DNA of 64,000 nucleotides from the NCBI GenBank assembly GCA_013396755.1, contig VWZF01003853.1:651147-715146 (forward strand), in the 5' to 3' direction. Positions 22,601 through 36,600 of the stretch are shown in pieces. The position numbers and the translations under genes are program-made. The number at the start of each line of letters is the position of its first letter. Positions within the stretch are counted from its first letter, which is position 1. The stretch is from Sclerurus mexicanus. Its lineage: Eukaryota; Chordata; Aves; Passeriformes; Furnariidae. The notes beneath the pieces were generated by a model. That model was given only the letters and a program-made list of their open reading frames with translations, did no database searches and had not been told where the DNA came from.

Positions 22601-25600
22601 AGACAGGACAGCAAAGGAGATTGGGAAGTTTTTATCCATAACTTGCCATTTCAAATCCAGTTCACCTGAACAGTGGTGGCTATTAATGTCTGATACTTCT
22701 TGGTAGGCCCTGCATGAAATAAATTAGCAAATCTTTCACTCAGTTCCCCCTCAGAAAAACATGAACCATACCTGACATTAATTAGATGCCTCATTGGCAG
22801 TCCTGCAGGGAGAGCAAAAATGGATAGAAACTGTGCTCTCATTTTCCCCTGAGTTACCAACACATCCAGGGATAGGGTCCTTGCAAGTCAGATTGGGTGT
22901 AGAATGGTGACCTGAGCAGGAGACTGGAAGACCTTATCCTGATACAGATTTAAATGCGATTTTGATTTCCTGTGCTTTGGGGAGACTAGTGTTGCGTGGA
23001 ATACACCGAAGGTTTTGTTTGGCTAGAGAACTGGCAAGGTACCCCTGTCCAGCCACCTACTACTGCTGCCAACTCTCTGAGAGTCTGAACTGTTATTACA
23101 AGAGTAAGTATATGGATGGTGAGCATCTGTTTCTTCTGCAGGAACACAGCTGGCTCACAGTCTCAGCCCGACTAGGGGACCACTGAATATTTGTTCCATG
23201 GATGAGAGTCATGCTGTTTCCAAATTAGACAAGGGTTTCCTATTAGGGGACACGAGTACAGACTCAGAAGCTGATAAGTACGTTACTGGGTTTTGGTTCT
23301 TGAGGTGATTACTGGATGAAGCATGAGAGAGTTCTTCACCTCATAATTGAAAAGGTGGAAGTTTAGAATTAGCCACCCACAAGTGAAGACCACCATTTTT
23401 TTAACTTACAGTCACATTACTGCCTCCACTCCAGTGTGGTGGTTTGCTAATTTCTTTAGCACCTTTTCAGTGCAACTGTAGGATCTCTTGGAAAGCATCC
23501 CACTTACACACCTTTTCCCTAGGATATGAGTCCCTGGGGGAGGCTTCCTGTATACTCTTTGCTTAGACACCTGTGCACTGTAATGTATGTCTAATTGAAA
23601 TTGCATTAATGGTATGATTCCATTACAGGCAAGCAAGATGCTTGCTGCAAGAACACTCCCAGCGGGCCTTGAATCAGCTGCAATAGATAATTTATAAAGT
23701 GCTGTGGATCTGCTCAAAGCTCCAGTGTTAAGTACAGGAGACACAGGGCTATTCATTATTAACACGACATTATGCTTTTTGCTCAGCAAAAAGTGTGGGT
23801 CTGAGATGAGCTAAGCTCTGTGAAAGGTGAGATTTGAGAATGTCAGTTTGACTGAGCTATTATTCAGACACTGCCTCTAAGTCTCTGCCAGATTTTGAAA
23901 TCTCTTTGAAAGATAAAGTTCAAAACTCTGTTCTGCCGTGGCATTCCAAGAGTTTGTCAGTGCTCTTCAGATTTTCTTGCTTTGCATTGTATTTTTGATG
24001 AGAAGATGGGGGTGAAAAGCACTAACATCTGCTTTGAGCTAGCCCTGCTGTAAAGCAGCAAGTGAGGCTGCTCTAGGCCCAGTCTTCAGTGATCACAAAC
24101 CTTTTGTCTTCTCACTTGCACATTTCTGCACGTATTTCCTAGTCTGCAGATTCAAGAAGTTTTGCTGTTTCAAACATGGACTAGCATTGTTCTGACAGCA
24201 AGAAAAGAGGAAATTTTTTTGGTATGACAGTAGGGTAGTGAAAAGGTGTTCATCTTAGAACTGGCTATCCAGACTAAACTATAGTCCCACACCATCGAAG
24301 GGCTCAACTGAGAGAAGGGGAGAAAGAAGAAGTGAAAGAGGGTCCCATCTCTTTCTGAATCTTGTTTCCCTTGCTGTCATTGTCTCTCCTCAGAGCCCGT
24401 TGTAATACCTGCTTGGAAAACACTGCTGTCTTTGGCAACTTCCCTCTCTAAAGCAAAGCCCCAGCTTCTACCTTTGGGTAGCACTTACTGAAGAATCAAA
24501 GAACATGAAAGAAAGACATGCAAGGAAAACCTAGAGGCAAATTTGCCTTCTCTGAGTCTTGTATCACCTCTCTCCAAACTCTGCAAGTACCTGTTCCCCT
24601 GCATTTTCTATTATTTGTGCTAGTGTCCTGTTCTGCGAGACAGCACTGGCAGGATGGTCCTGCTTTCAGCTCTACCTCACATGAGTGTATTTTACTGAAG
24701 TGTATAAAGGTATATTAGCAACCAGAACTGCTTCGATTTGGAAATTAAAGGAAAAATCTGTGAAAGATAAAGACTTCTCAGAAAAGCTTTGCATGCCTTT
24801 GTGAAGATGTTTCAGGTTAGTTACACTCTTCTCCATAGACTGTAGGGAATTTTATTACATTTTAATCTTCTAAAGAGAGAGAACATTCTTTGCAAAATTC
24901 TCGCATTCTTGACCTCTCTGTAATTAGCTTTACTAGCAAGTCATTAACAATTGTTATTACAACAAAATTTGAAGTCAGAGGTGAAGAATTAGTATGACAT
25001 TCTTATTCTTGACTCATCTCTCTCCACTTCACTACACGTGTAGTCAGAGCTACCACCAATGATTTTAGTAATATTTAATGTTAATTGTGCATTTGTGAGG
25101 AAAGAAGGGGAGGTTCTTTTGGCACAGAATCTTCCAAATCCATGCAGAGCTTTGGATCTCTTGGCAGGAATATGTGCATTTTTAAAGGGTCACACATTGA
25201 AATTGTCAGTAGACAGTTTGTCCTCTAAAAAAAGAAACTTAAAAAAAGTTTTGGGGTTTTTAATTTTTTTTTCTTTATAAATAGAAGGAAAGTGCAGTCT
25301 TCAGAGCTTGAGAACCGAGATCAGACACACACTGGGAAGCGTGGCCTTTTCAGTTATTTATTGGGTCACATTTTTCATTTGTAGTTCCTGACAGATGATC
25401 TTTATGAATTCCTTCCTCTCCTTCCACTATCTTTTCTTCATCTGTACTTTACACAGCTTGAATACTTGTGGGAGCAGCTGGATTAATAGCTCTAGAGACT
25501 TGTAGGGAGAAATGAACATGTACATTTGATGGCTTCAGCAGCTGAGAGTGATGAAACTCCACTGAAAGTCATGGAAGAGAAGAAAGAATCAAAGTAGGGA

Positions 25601-28600
25601 CATAGGGCCTGCCATTGAGCACAGTGCATATCAGGTCTATCAAGACATACAGCTGCACCTGCAGAAACCTTCTGGTCTCCTGACTCCCTAGAGAGAGCAC
25701 TGGGGAGTGTGGTTCTATTACATTGTCTGTCTAATGTATGCTGCTCAGCTGGCCAGTTGGCTGCTTATAATTTTGGATGGGTTTTCTTAAATAATTCTAT
25801 AATTAAGTAATTTTGACCTTCTGCTTTGGTTCTTCACATAATCTATCAACACCAGTGGACTGAGCAACAGAAAATCTCTAAGAAGATCAATGTGGCCTTC
25901 CCTTATGACCTGTCCTTGTAAAAAGTACAGATGGGCTGCTATCAGCACAAATATGTTCAGAGGCAGTTTCCCTCCTCCTGCTGAACTGAGCTTGTTTCCT
26001 CTCCCCTTCAGGTATGAACTTGAATGAACTGGGAAACAGACTGTAAGCTTGATTGTGGGTCTGCCTGCAGCCTAGAACCCCACCCTGGCAAAAAGTGGAA
26101 CAGCAAAACAGTCTTCCATGAGACCCAAAGCTCTAACTTCCAGTAGTTTAATTTGAAAAAATGTAATCCAAATGCCTTTCTTTGAGTTTTTTTAAATATA
26201 ACAGGCTTGCCCAAGATGCTCAAAGTTGCTGTCACCGTCCTTTCAGGCTTGCTGACATACAGGTGGGATCCTAGCAGTCCTGGTTGTTCTAGCTCAAACA
26301 GGACTCCTTGGTTTCCAGGCCTCCTGCCAGGAAAATCTGTAGTATTCCAGCTGGAGCTAGGTTTGCCAGGCTCTCAATTCTGCCTACTGATCAGGTACAC
26401 AGGAGAACGTATGGGAAATTGGGCAGATTTCTGCCAGAAAATTCAATTAAGCAAGTACATTCCCATTTAATAGTTTGATTCCATTAAAACAGCATTTTTC
26501 ACATGGAAAACTGTTCTATCAGAAAGCTTATGTCCAGCTCTGCTCATTAGTGCATCCATCCATGAATAAAAGGTGGGTTGTGTTGGAGACCAATAACTGA
26601 AATTCTTAAATCCCTTCTGTCAAGAGGAGAACAGAGTAACACTTCAGTGTCTGATTCTGTTTTACCACCTTTATTTTTTTTTCAGCAGATATTAAATCAT
26701 ACAAGACCCTGTTAGATAAGGATTACTGTTCCCATTAACAGATAGAGACAGGGCTGAGATAGGACAGGGAATAACTTGGTGTTGTACCAAGTCAGTGGAA
26801 ACTCTGCAAAAGCACCCATTTCTGACTGAGCTTTCTGCATCAACTATGCCAGTTTATAGGTGCTCTTTCAAAAGCCAAAAGGATCAGTATTGTACAGAGT
26901 TTGTACTACGGGATACAGATCAGGTTTGGTTATGACACTTTCAGAACAAATTTGTGCCCTAATTTTAACCTCAAAATAGCAGCATCAGAAGACCACAGGG
27001 TAGCAGACAGCTCTACAAAACTATGTTTACACCAGCAGCTTGAGCTATGTGCCATCATTTTGCAGACCAGCTAAGAAAAACTGCTAGGATGTAGCTTGTG
27101 AGGTTCTCAGCACCATATGTATTAGGTACATTGTATTGCACAGACAGTAACACACACTAATGTTTTAACAATTGATTTCCACTTGCTGCCTGTTTTTCTT
27201 GGGGAAAAAAAAAAGAAAAAGCATTTACATATAATTTGTTCTGATAGCATTTGAACCAATTTCAGTGAAACTTCTCAGCAGCATCAGTATCAGAAATTGT
27301 TAGCAACTATGGATTTTTTGTTTTGGAAGTGAAACAGTTAGGAAGAGACAAGCACCCTTTCAAGGAGAATGGCAGTATTAGTTCACCTGCTATTAAACAT
27401 CAGAGAATCCACACGAGGGGAGAGAGGCAAAGCAATAAAAAGCCTTAATTAAACTCTAACCGTGGGACAAGCTTCAACTGTATTTTGAACCTTACACATG
27501 AAAGTAAATCAACCCCAAGTCACCATGGCTAGCCATGTTTCTTCATTTCTGGTGCCGGTGAGGAAGCCTTCAGCAAGCTGAAAGTGCTGGCATGAAATAG
27601 TGGATATGAATACTCTGAAAATCACAGGACCTTTTATTAATAACAAGCATCTCCAGAACAAGAGTCCCTTTCCTTTAAAGGTTCTTCAGGAAGATGTGTC
27701 ATGGCACTAAGATGTTTGGGGTTTTTTTGACAGTGGTATTCAGAAACAGTCTTACCTCATCCCTTTTACTGAGGGCTGAAATTGTTTGTCACACACTTTC
27801 CATGTGAATCACATTTCCGTACTGACTCTCCTGCCTGATTCTCTCAACTGCCTCTGTCAATCTTTGCTGCCTTTACACCCTACAGTGGAACAAGATCACA
27901 TAGTCTCTTGTGATGAGTCAAGGACGAGAATTTGAACAGGAAACAGGAAAGATTGAACATGTAGCTCCTGCTGACAAGCCACTCAGCACTTCTTCTATCA
28001 CTGGATGTTTTAAGGGTTTCTTGTTGGTAAACCACTGATTTACAAATTCCAGCTTTGAGAGGTTTCTTAATCCATTCTCCCATTTCACTGATTGATAGAA
28101 CCTTGCACCAGAAGTGGATGCAAGACACAGAATGAAGGATTTATGGAAAGGCCCTCAAACTAAATTGCATGTGTGTAATGAAACTGTTTTTACTCTTCTA
28201 CTCAGATTTTGTGCTGCACCAGTTAACAGTGACATATTGATTCCTCACTGCTGCAGAGAACCGAGAGACTTTGGTGTTAAAAGCATCAGGACCCAAAAAT
28301 ATCAAAGATATAATTTAATGGGCTCAAAGATAAAAGCCAAATTCTTAGCTGGGATTGCAAGCAGAGATGAAGAGTGGGACAACTTCATGATATAACACCT
28401 CTTGATTTTATATTGATGCAAGCTGCCTCCATTCTTACTTAGTATTATCTTACAGTCAGTTTGCAACTGATGTAAATGACTGCTGACAACTGATAGTTAC
28501 AGCAGCCATCCGAGTATGAGGTTAGTAAGAGTGCGTAGACAAGTAACAAAGGATTCCCTTCATTTTCTTATATCTGGAGGGAAGTAGAAAAAGAACTCAG

Positions 28601-29463
28601 ACACTTGATCTGCAAAAAAATCAGCCCACTGAACATTCAGTATTGTTCTTTGAGGACAAAAATGAAAATGGGATTTGGCTAGCATGATGTTGATTATTTC
28701 TAATTAAGATTTATTAGCTGGTTACAAACACACTGCTAGAAATCAAGACTTCCACAGAGAAGGGATAACCTTCCTTCCTGCTCACTGCTGTTCTGATACA
28801 AAAAGCTGGACAGAGATGTTTTGCCACTTCTTTTTGCTTTTTCCTTTTCCTGCTTACCTTCTAGGGGACTTGCTTTATAAACAATAATATAATAGGGCTG
28901 TGAGGACTTCTACACACAGAGATTGGTCCCAGTGAAGACTATCTCGTCCATATGGCAGCATATGTTTCTGTGCATTTCCTGATAGAGCAGCCATCTCCCT
29001 GTGGCATTTAAGCACGGTATAATTAGCTGTGTACAGAAGTAGAGTGTTGATAACATTTTGCTGGAAGAGTGCCATCAGCATAACTGTTCTTGGTATTGGT
29101 TTCCGCAAGTAACACTGTCTTTAGAGAACAGTCACTGGAAATCTGTGGGCTGTTCTTGAATGCCCTGAGCTCTTTCATGATTTTTTCATTAGTGGTACCT
29201 AGAGAGTAATCCTTTGAGTTTTGAATGTTTAATAGGAGAGTCGTTCTGGCCTGTTTGTTTAGCTATGTATCTTCTTGATTGCAGTTTCACAGGACTAAGC
29301 CCAGCTGCAGATTGGCATCACAACTGGGCTATTCCCTGTTCTGACATACTTGCTCCCTGTTTTCCCCCAGCTTCTCTTGGCAATACAAAAGATGGGGGGG
29401 GGGAAGGAAAAAAAAAAGATTGAAAAAAAATCCAGGAATATTTCTTCTTAAAAAGCTTATTTC
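16656..29463. other. Long unique AT-rich noncoding stretch
   Basis: No gene or dispersed repeat is recognised across about 13 kb, apart from the 25-bp tandem duplication at 20896-20945. Local items: a T run near 19187-19200; a splice-like segment at 23031-23102 ending in a GTAAGTAT donor; and an A/T-rich block near 25215-25280. Several stretches, such as 28670-28745, are rich in TAAT cores and could be conserved regulatory DNA, but nothing in one sequence can prove this. This looks like intron or intergenic DNA. Confidence 0.5.
20896..20945. repeat. Tandem duplication, 25-bp unit, two copies
   Basis: Copies at 20896-20920 and 20921-20945 share ATCCYTTTCACCCTGTGCT and then diverge at the last bases. 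This is a simple local duplication with a few substitutions. Confidence 0.85.
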
Positions 29464-29528
29464 CTTTCAGAGTCTTCTCCCTGTCCTCCTATAATCAATT
29501 CTTCCTGTCTTTTTGCCATTCCATGCAG

Positions 29529-29670
29529 ACAGAATTACAGAGGACCATGCAAGAACTACCCAGAGTGATATATGAAAGTAATATATACATATGTGAAAAT
29601 AAGTCTGTCTCAGTACCCGATAGCAGAGATTCAGAGAAGAATGCGGAAAATGTAGCGTCACCACTGATGA
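29529..29670 (+). other. Candidate exon after a strong polypyrimidine tract
   Basis: A 60-base pyrimidine-rich tract (about 29462-29520) leads to an AG acceptor ending at 29528; a second AG lies at 29469-29470. From 29529 one frame is open to 29864. The first part encodes an acidic-polar stretch beginning TELQRTMQELPRVIYESN and continuing through ICENKSVSVPDSRDSEKN. Possible donors lie near 29670 (ATGA-GTAGGG). Three CpGs fall inside this otherwise CpG-poor area. I do not recognise the peptide. The opposite strand is also open for 74 codons. It may be an exon of an unknown transcript or a chance combination. Confidence 0.17.
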
Positions 29671-30623
29671 GTAGGGCAGGGCAATTTCCATTTTCCTGTA
29701 GGCAATTAAAGACTGGTTTATCGGATTATAACTTCTTTATCCATTTTACGCTGTTTACAGTAACCTTGCATGTCCCATTATCCATGCAAGCATCCTGTAA
29801 TCTTCTGAGTACTTTTAATGTGTTGACTTCTGTGATAATTGTAGAAGTGAATCCCAACAGTTAATACTATGATGGTAAAAATATTCTTTGATCATAGAGA
29901 TACTGCTTTTGGCTTCCTCTTCCCCATTTGCAAAATTTCCTTTTGTGCTTACACATTGCTCAGTTTTCAGCAAAGCTGCTGAGGCATGTCTCTAACAACT
30001 GCAGGGAAAGAGGTGAAGAGTCAGTCCTGAGTTCTGACCCCATAGATCTGTGCAACCCAGAACAACTCTGTGATGGCTACCCTGTTTATTGCTCACCAAT
30101 AGCACAGAGTGATGTGGCTATGCTCTTCCTGAACCCAAGCTAATTCACAGCTTTGGTGCCTCAGCATGATGCGCTCTAGCTCTTTCAGCTCCAAGAACAT
30201 CATGTAAGGTGTGGGCTTGGTGTCACAATGCCCACAGTACATTTGTATCCTGCTGGTGGCTGCTGTGTAGCCATGACAGATGACCAAACACAGCATCAGC
30301 TTTTCTAGCTGAATATTCTTTAGCAACACAAGTAATATCAGTTCTTCTATTCTGCACATAGTAGAGCTATATGATCTCACACAGTGCCACAGCAGGCACC
30401 CTGCTCAACAGACATTCTTGTGTACTACATTGTCATTGAATAATGCAAATGGATTTTCAAAAGTAACAAAAACAGCCAAAGCTTTAGAGTGAGAAAGGAG
30501 TTTTCTGTATTCTCCTGCCCTCACTTGCAACATGTCAGGGTCTCCAGAAGAAAGCTAAAGACTCAAACTGGCTGCTCAAACTCAGAAGGACTGACTGAGG
30601 TTTGAGAAAGGACGGCTGAGTCC
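29671..30623. other. Unique noncoding DNA
   Basis: No recognised content. A 95-codon minus-strand open frame at 30093-30380 has no recognisable similarity. Confidence 0.5.
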
Positions 30624-30699
30624 TTGAGGACTATGTAAAATTCATGCAAAATCTGTATCACTGTGCAGAGTGATACAGATTTTAGAGCAGAGTCCTCAA
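30624..30699. other. Long imperfect hairpin with 15-bp perfect stem
   Basis: AAAATCTGTATCACT at 30648-30662 is the exact inverse complement of AGTGATACAGATTTT at 30669-30683, with a 6-base loop (GTGCAG). Outside it, TTGAGGACT at 30624-30632 pairs perfectly with AGTCCTCAA at 30691-30699. The unpaired side segments are asymmetric, 15 and 7 bases. The overall fold is about 76 nt with 24 perfect pairs, the size of a short hairpin RNA precursor. However, the terminal loop is small and the internal loop lopsided for a canonical microRNA. A decayed palindromic transposon end or a DNA cruciform are alternatives. Confidence 0.75.
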
Positions 30700-33600
30700 A
30701 CGTATTTTGCTGAGATACTAGTGGCAAAGACAACAGCAGCTCTTGCTTCTGCACATGTACTGGAAGAGGCTTTTATTTGTGCTCAGTAGGTGTTTTTCTG
30801 CCAGTTTAAAACAACCTGTGTAGCGCACCAGAGCTTGAGACACCAGATAGTCTAGATTATGTAAAAAGAAGGAAGAAGGAGTGACAGGGATTATATGCCT
30901 ACTTCTCTGTATTTATCTGAATTCTAATCTTTGGGGCAGCATTTATTTTGCTACCTTGTTAGTTTTGAATTTGGAGAAGCTATCAGGTCAAATGGGTGCA
31001 GTACTTCAGTTTGTTCTCTTGTTTCTTGACACCTTCTGACTGGACCAGCAAACAGGAAAAGCGAACTTTATCACATATTTTATCCACAGATATACAGAAA
31101 TTTGGCCAGACCTCCTGTGGTCTTGCAGTATTAATAATGGTTTCTTCTTTGCTGTGTGTGCAAATCTGAGTTTGGCCACCTTTGTGTTCTGTGTGGTAGA
31201 TGCTGGTGTTGTGTGTTAACCACAGAGTTTGTGTAATTTTTCTCACTGTACTCCCTAGCCCTCTTGTAACTCTAGAAGCCCAGTAATTGACTTTTGGAGA
31301 AAGTATGGCTGCAATCTCAGTAAAAACAGAACAGAAAAAAAGGTTGAAAAGTATAAAATACTTCATTTTCTCAGAGGTTGTCAGTTCCTCAAAAAACCCC
31401 AGGGGTGCATAAAATTCTGCTTTTTGCTAGCAAAATCACTAAAGAGATGCCTGGGATTTGTGAAGCCAGAATAGAAAAAACAATGTTTTGGGGTTGTCTG
31501 CTGGGACATTGACTGGAAAGCTCAGGAAAAGCAAGGTCAAGTCCTCCATGTGTCCTGTGGCTGTGAAGCAGGAATGCTGGCTTATTTGAAGTAATTGGAA
31601 AAGCAGTCTACCCCAGCTCCCACCTTCTCTTGTGTTAGTCTGAACTATTGGTGATACATAGACATAAATGCCCAGCCCACACTTATATTCTCTTCCCCAC
31701 ACAATTTTATACCAGAGTGCAGGGGCTGTTTGGGCTCTGTCTGAGGTACATTTCTTGGTCACAATTTGGCAGTCACAGAGGTACAAAGAGATTTCCGGCT
31801 TTTCTGACCTGCAGTCTTGACAGGAAATACAGTGGAGGGAAAGATAAAAACAAGAAGGGAGCAAATGAGGTTTTCTCAAGCCAGGGCTTCTCTGCTTTGA
31901 ATTGGTGCAGATAGAAGAATGGGAGGAAGCAGCCTTTGAGGGCTGCTGGATAGGCAGTCTTCTATTAATAACCATGTTTATGTGATCCCAAGGCATTGTT
32001 GAGGAATTTCTGCAGACTGCAAGTTTCTCCACTTGTTCCTTGTGATTTACCCACCTCAAGTTTTTATTTTACTCCAAACAGAGAATTTTTAGAGAACAAT
32101 TTTTTGGAAGAGACTGCCATTATCCCTCCTTTCCCCCATAACCTTTGGTGTCCTCTAAACAGGCATGAAAATCCTCACTTTGCCTCACACTTAGACCTGA
32201 AAGAGCCTCCCTTTTCTGACATGATTCCAGCTGAGAAGATTCTCTCCTTTTCGCTGCAGAAAGAATGTTGGCTTGTGATTGCAAAAGCCTTTCCGTGCCA
32301 GTTCTTCCCTCACCTGTGCTATTTGCAACTAGTGTTTCCTTTGAGCTCTCCTTATTTTCTCCCACCAAAGCAAACATTCAGAAAGGAATTGTAGTTGTTT
32401 GTTCCACATCCTCACAAACTACCATTGTTTGAAGCAGCAGTGGACAAAGGCTTAGAGAGTTAAAAAAAGAACATTCAACAGTAATCGTTGGCCGTACAGT
32501 AGAGCTGGAAATTGTGCTTTTATGTAGTGATGTTTACTGTTTATTAGGATATATTGTAAAGTAATGAGTTTGGGCCCTCTCAAAACAAAGCATCTGTGAT
32601 AAATTGTTCTGCTATCCCTTTATTTCCCTTTTTCTGCTCTTTCCCCTTTTTTAATCTTTGCTTTATTTTTTTATTGGGCTATTATTGTATTAAATTAAAT
32701 GGGCAATTGCATTAATTGAGGAATGTAACTTCCAGTAGCAGTCCCATAATCATGGGAGTTTCTCATTGCATTAACATAACTATGTTTAAAGCTAGGCTAT
32801 CTCAGCAATCTATAGAACAATATACTGTATAACTTAACAGAAAAAAGAAATGGCACAAAACAAAGAACTATGGTATGTGAGAGAAGGGAATAAAAGCATA
32901 TAAAGAAAAACCTTTAAAATTTTACCTTTTCCCCCAAAATCTACCAGAAGAAAAACCCTACAATATACACACAGCACACCAAAACCCAGCAACTATGTAA
33001 ATTTGTGCCGCTTTGAGGTCTACTGGCAGAAGCTTCTCTTCAGTTTTGAAAAATTCAGAAATCCAAAGGCTGGTCCAGCTGTGTGAGAACTGAGGCAGGA
33101 GCGTGCTCATAAGGACAAACATGCTATGTAAAGTGCATCTGTGTTGTCTGGTGACCAGGCTTGTTACCTGTGGTTAGATATAGTGTGAAAGGTGAAGTCC
33201 ATGCACTGTGAACTGAAACCAGAACTACAAAATTTAAATTGTCTGGTAAAACAATTTTTTTTTTCACCAGATGCCTCCAGCTGCAGCCAATACAAAAGAT
33301 TTTCAAAGGAAAATAAATATGTTTGAGCACTGCCCTTGACTCAGTATAGTAGATGTGTGGCAGATATCTCAGGAATTCTTCCATGGTGATATTTAAGATT
33401 ATTTTAGAGTGCACCTGTAAAGATCTGGGATGATGGAAGTCTCAGTTGTGTCCTCCTGTGTGCCTCCTAGGAATCCCCCACATCCTAAAGGAATTGGTTG
33501 TCTGAAAGATTTACAAAAGACCCTGTTCCATACAGCCTCTGCAGTACTCAGCCAGTGCAACTGTTCTGCTGGCATCCTCTGTGCCTGGGCCCACTGGGAA

Positions 33601-36600
33601 CCTATAGGAAAATCCTGCCTTCCCCCTGCTAGTAATGAGTAAGTGCTGGAGGCACTTTCCTGTATGTATTGACTCTATGTCCTTTGAAGCTGAAGTTCCC
33701 ACAGTGTGTAAAGGCTGTATCCCTCCCTTTGATGCCAAATGAAGGCTAGGGTCACTGTATTTGACCTCAGTAACTCAAGGTTTAAAATGGAACAAAAAAG
33801 AGTCAGTAACCACTAGAAGTAGCCCATGAGGTTTGATCTTGTGTAATACAATACTCCATGACAACAGCTTCCACTGTTGCCAGAGCAAAGAGTGTGACAT
33901 ACAACATGGGCAATCTCAGTTCTTCACAACAGAGAATCAGGGCAAGCATATCTGTAGAGAGACTCAGTGATAAACATCTCTTTAACCATCTATAAATCCC
34001 TTCAGTGTGATGAAATTGTCATTACTGATCTAGTAACAGAAAGTTTAAAGCCATCTGGCAAAATTAAAATAAGAGAGATTTTCTCCTTTGTGCAAAGAAA
34101 ATGCCCGTGCACGAAACTCAGCAGTGTTTCCAAACTGTTTTACATGGTAGAGGCCTGTAAAGGGCTCCCTTCTCCAGCTGCTGATCTAATAACTAGCAGT
34201 GCTGACTTGCATTTCTTGAAGCAATCAGTCTCATCTGGGTGATGATGCTTCCCTGGACTGTGGCATTATGCCATTTCATTTTCCATAAGCCAGCCTGCAA
34301 ACACAAAGAGTCTAGATTGCTGGCCAAGTGTTGAATAAGGAGAAAATTAGCAGGTCTAATGTTGAAATTATTGATGTTATTTTAAATTGGTCTAGTAAAT
34401 ACAATGAAACTAGCCCTGTCATCTCAGTCAGAGCAATCAAAAGAGTCATTAAAACTTAATAAAGTTGAGTGATTCATCTTTTGCTGTAATATTTTCAATC
34501 CTACTTAAGATTTAAGCTCCTTGAGAGTGTAAAGTTTGACAGAAGTAGAGAAGGGCTGAATAAGTCTGCAATCAGTGCTACCTTCTGATACCTACTGTCT
34601 TATAAACTTTATACATTTTATTCCTACCAATACTGCTTTGCAGTACTGAGAGTTTCAAGGTCATTCTTGCTGAACATGTTCAAGCAGTTGCAAAACCCAG
34701 ATGGATGCTTGGGCTGAATAGTCTAGGACCTCATCTCCAATAAACCACCATCAAACCATGCAACCTTGTACCCTGCTGGCAGCAAAGGTCCAATATCCAC
34801 TGCTTTTGGGGAACATACCAGTGCTATCATACACATAGTGATGCAAGGCACAATGCTGCCCACAACCATGTAGATGTGGAAGCTAGCCAAGTGCCACCTA
34901 CAATGTAGACCAATGCAGATCTTCTAATTAATTCCGTCTGGCAGGTGTTTTCTCCCAAATGTTGATTAAAACTTGGAACAGCTTTCTGCTGAGAAGAGGA
35001 TATAGCTGTACACCTCAACTCTCTGGTACAGCAGATGGTAACAACGACTGTTGTGGTGTGTTCAATGGTTAGATGTTTCCAGAGCCTCAGGTTGCTGCTT
35101 TGCCTGGCTGAATTCCTTTCCATGAATGTTTACTTGTGAAAGAGATTTATTTAGAAGGGGAAAAATATGGCACAGATAACTGTGGTCACCAGAAGACAGG
35201 ATCTTAAAGGCAGGTCCTTATTTCTATCAACAATAACTCACTAGGTTAGCTATTATATCTGTGTATTAAATAAAGGCATTCACTGTGAGCAGAGCGTGTG
35301 CATTTGTTGTAGGAATCTGTAGGTAAGATGAGCTTTTTTAACGGTGAAAATCTTCACTGTATTTACCAAGCAGTGGGACAAGGCATCTTGATAAAGACCA
35401 GCCAGCTTATCTTACTCCACAGCACCCCAGAGCAGGCAAGAGACATGTACATGACCAGACCCTGGAGTACAAATCACCACTGTAGTAATGAGTCCAGTTA
35501 CTTTGATAATACTTATAACACACAAGGGCTAAGAAATGACTGAAGAGCATGTTGGAGTGGTCTGTTCAGACCCCATCTCAGCAATTCTGCTGTCTGCTGT
35601 CACTGAGGCACCAGCCTGACTGGGTATGATTAGCCACTTTAAAGCTCTTTCTTTGCACTGATGGGAAGTGATTAAGAACAGCATTTCTCCCCTCTGAGTG
35701 AAGCAGAGAAAGTGTGTGGAGAAAACAAGCACAGCCTTTTTTTATTTCCTGATTGCTCCACAAAAATTGAACTGCCTGTGAAAAATGCTCTACTAAGAAC
35801 GAGAGAGGATTTGGCTTTAAATCACCTTGGTAAGGTGCTTTAAATCCCTAAACTAGATGGTCAGGTGCATTTGCCTTAACCCCGGCAGTCAGAGACTCAA
35901 ATACAAGGTATCTTTCTCTGAAAGCTGTGCATCCATTCTGCCATTCCATTATTATCTCATATTTGTGGTATTGAACTGATAATGCAGGAAAAACACCATT
36001 CTCTCACACAGGGAGCTTGTACTCCTTGACCCTTAGGTTCCAAACTTTGCTTTTCACCAGGGAGATGGCCTCTTTACAGGTAGGATGGAGAGTCCCTTTC
36101 TGATGAACACTGGTGCCTGAAATTTTAAACCTTTGTGTTAAGACAGAACTAAAATACATTCATTTAGTTCATACAGGAAATTAAGGAACACCAAATTGCA
36201 GTTATCTAGCTTTTCAGTATTGAGTTATGTTTGGTTTTGGAATGTATTGCATTCAGTAAAAATTAAAGTCTGTTAAGCAGCCTCTGGACACATGCATTTC
36301 TGCATTTTCAGTGCCTAAGTCTTTGCCATTTCCTACATGGGGATGCTGACATGGCATTAACTTTCTGCAAACGTTCCCTAAAATGACAGTCTGGGGACAT
36401 TCAGCAAAAGGCTTAGTCTAGGTTATAGAACTGAGTGTGCCTGTGTTCTGATGCTTGAATCAGCAAGAGAAAGGTTTAGGTCCATTGTTCCCACACAATT
36501 ATTTTTTTTTTTTACTTTGTATGAGTGTGACTCTGACAACTAGATGCAGATTAAGAGCTTTCTAGAGCAGTTTTAGGGTTTGCTCTTCCTTTTCAAATCT

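Noticed and set aside
22962..23186. Cys-rich open frame with a GTAAGTAT donor near 23102 (segment 23031-23102)
   Set aside because: The acceptor (TTTGGCTAG) has a poor pyrimidine tract and the peptide is unrecognised, so it is weaker than the exon candidates reported.
31439..32059. 206-codon open frame on the minus strand, the longest N-free frame
   Set aside because: No recognisable motif, no start or splice context, overlapping open frames on the plus strand, and a composition typical of translated noncoding DNA.
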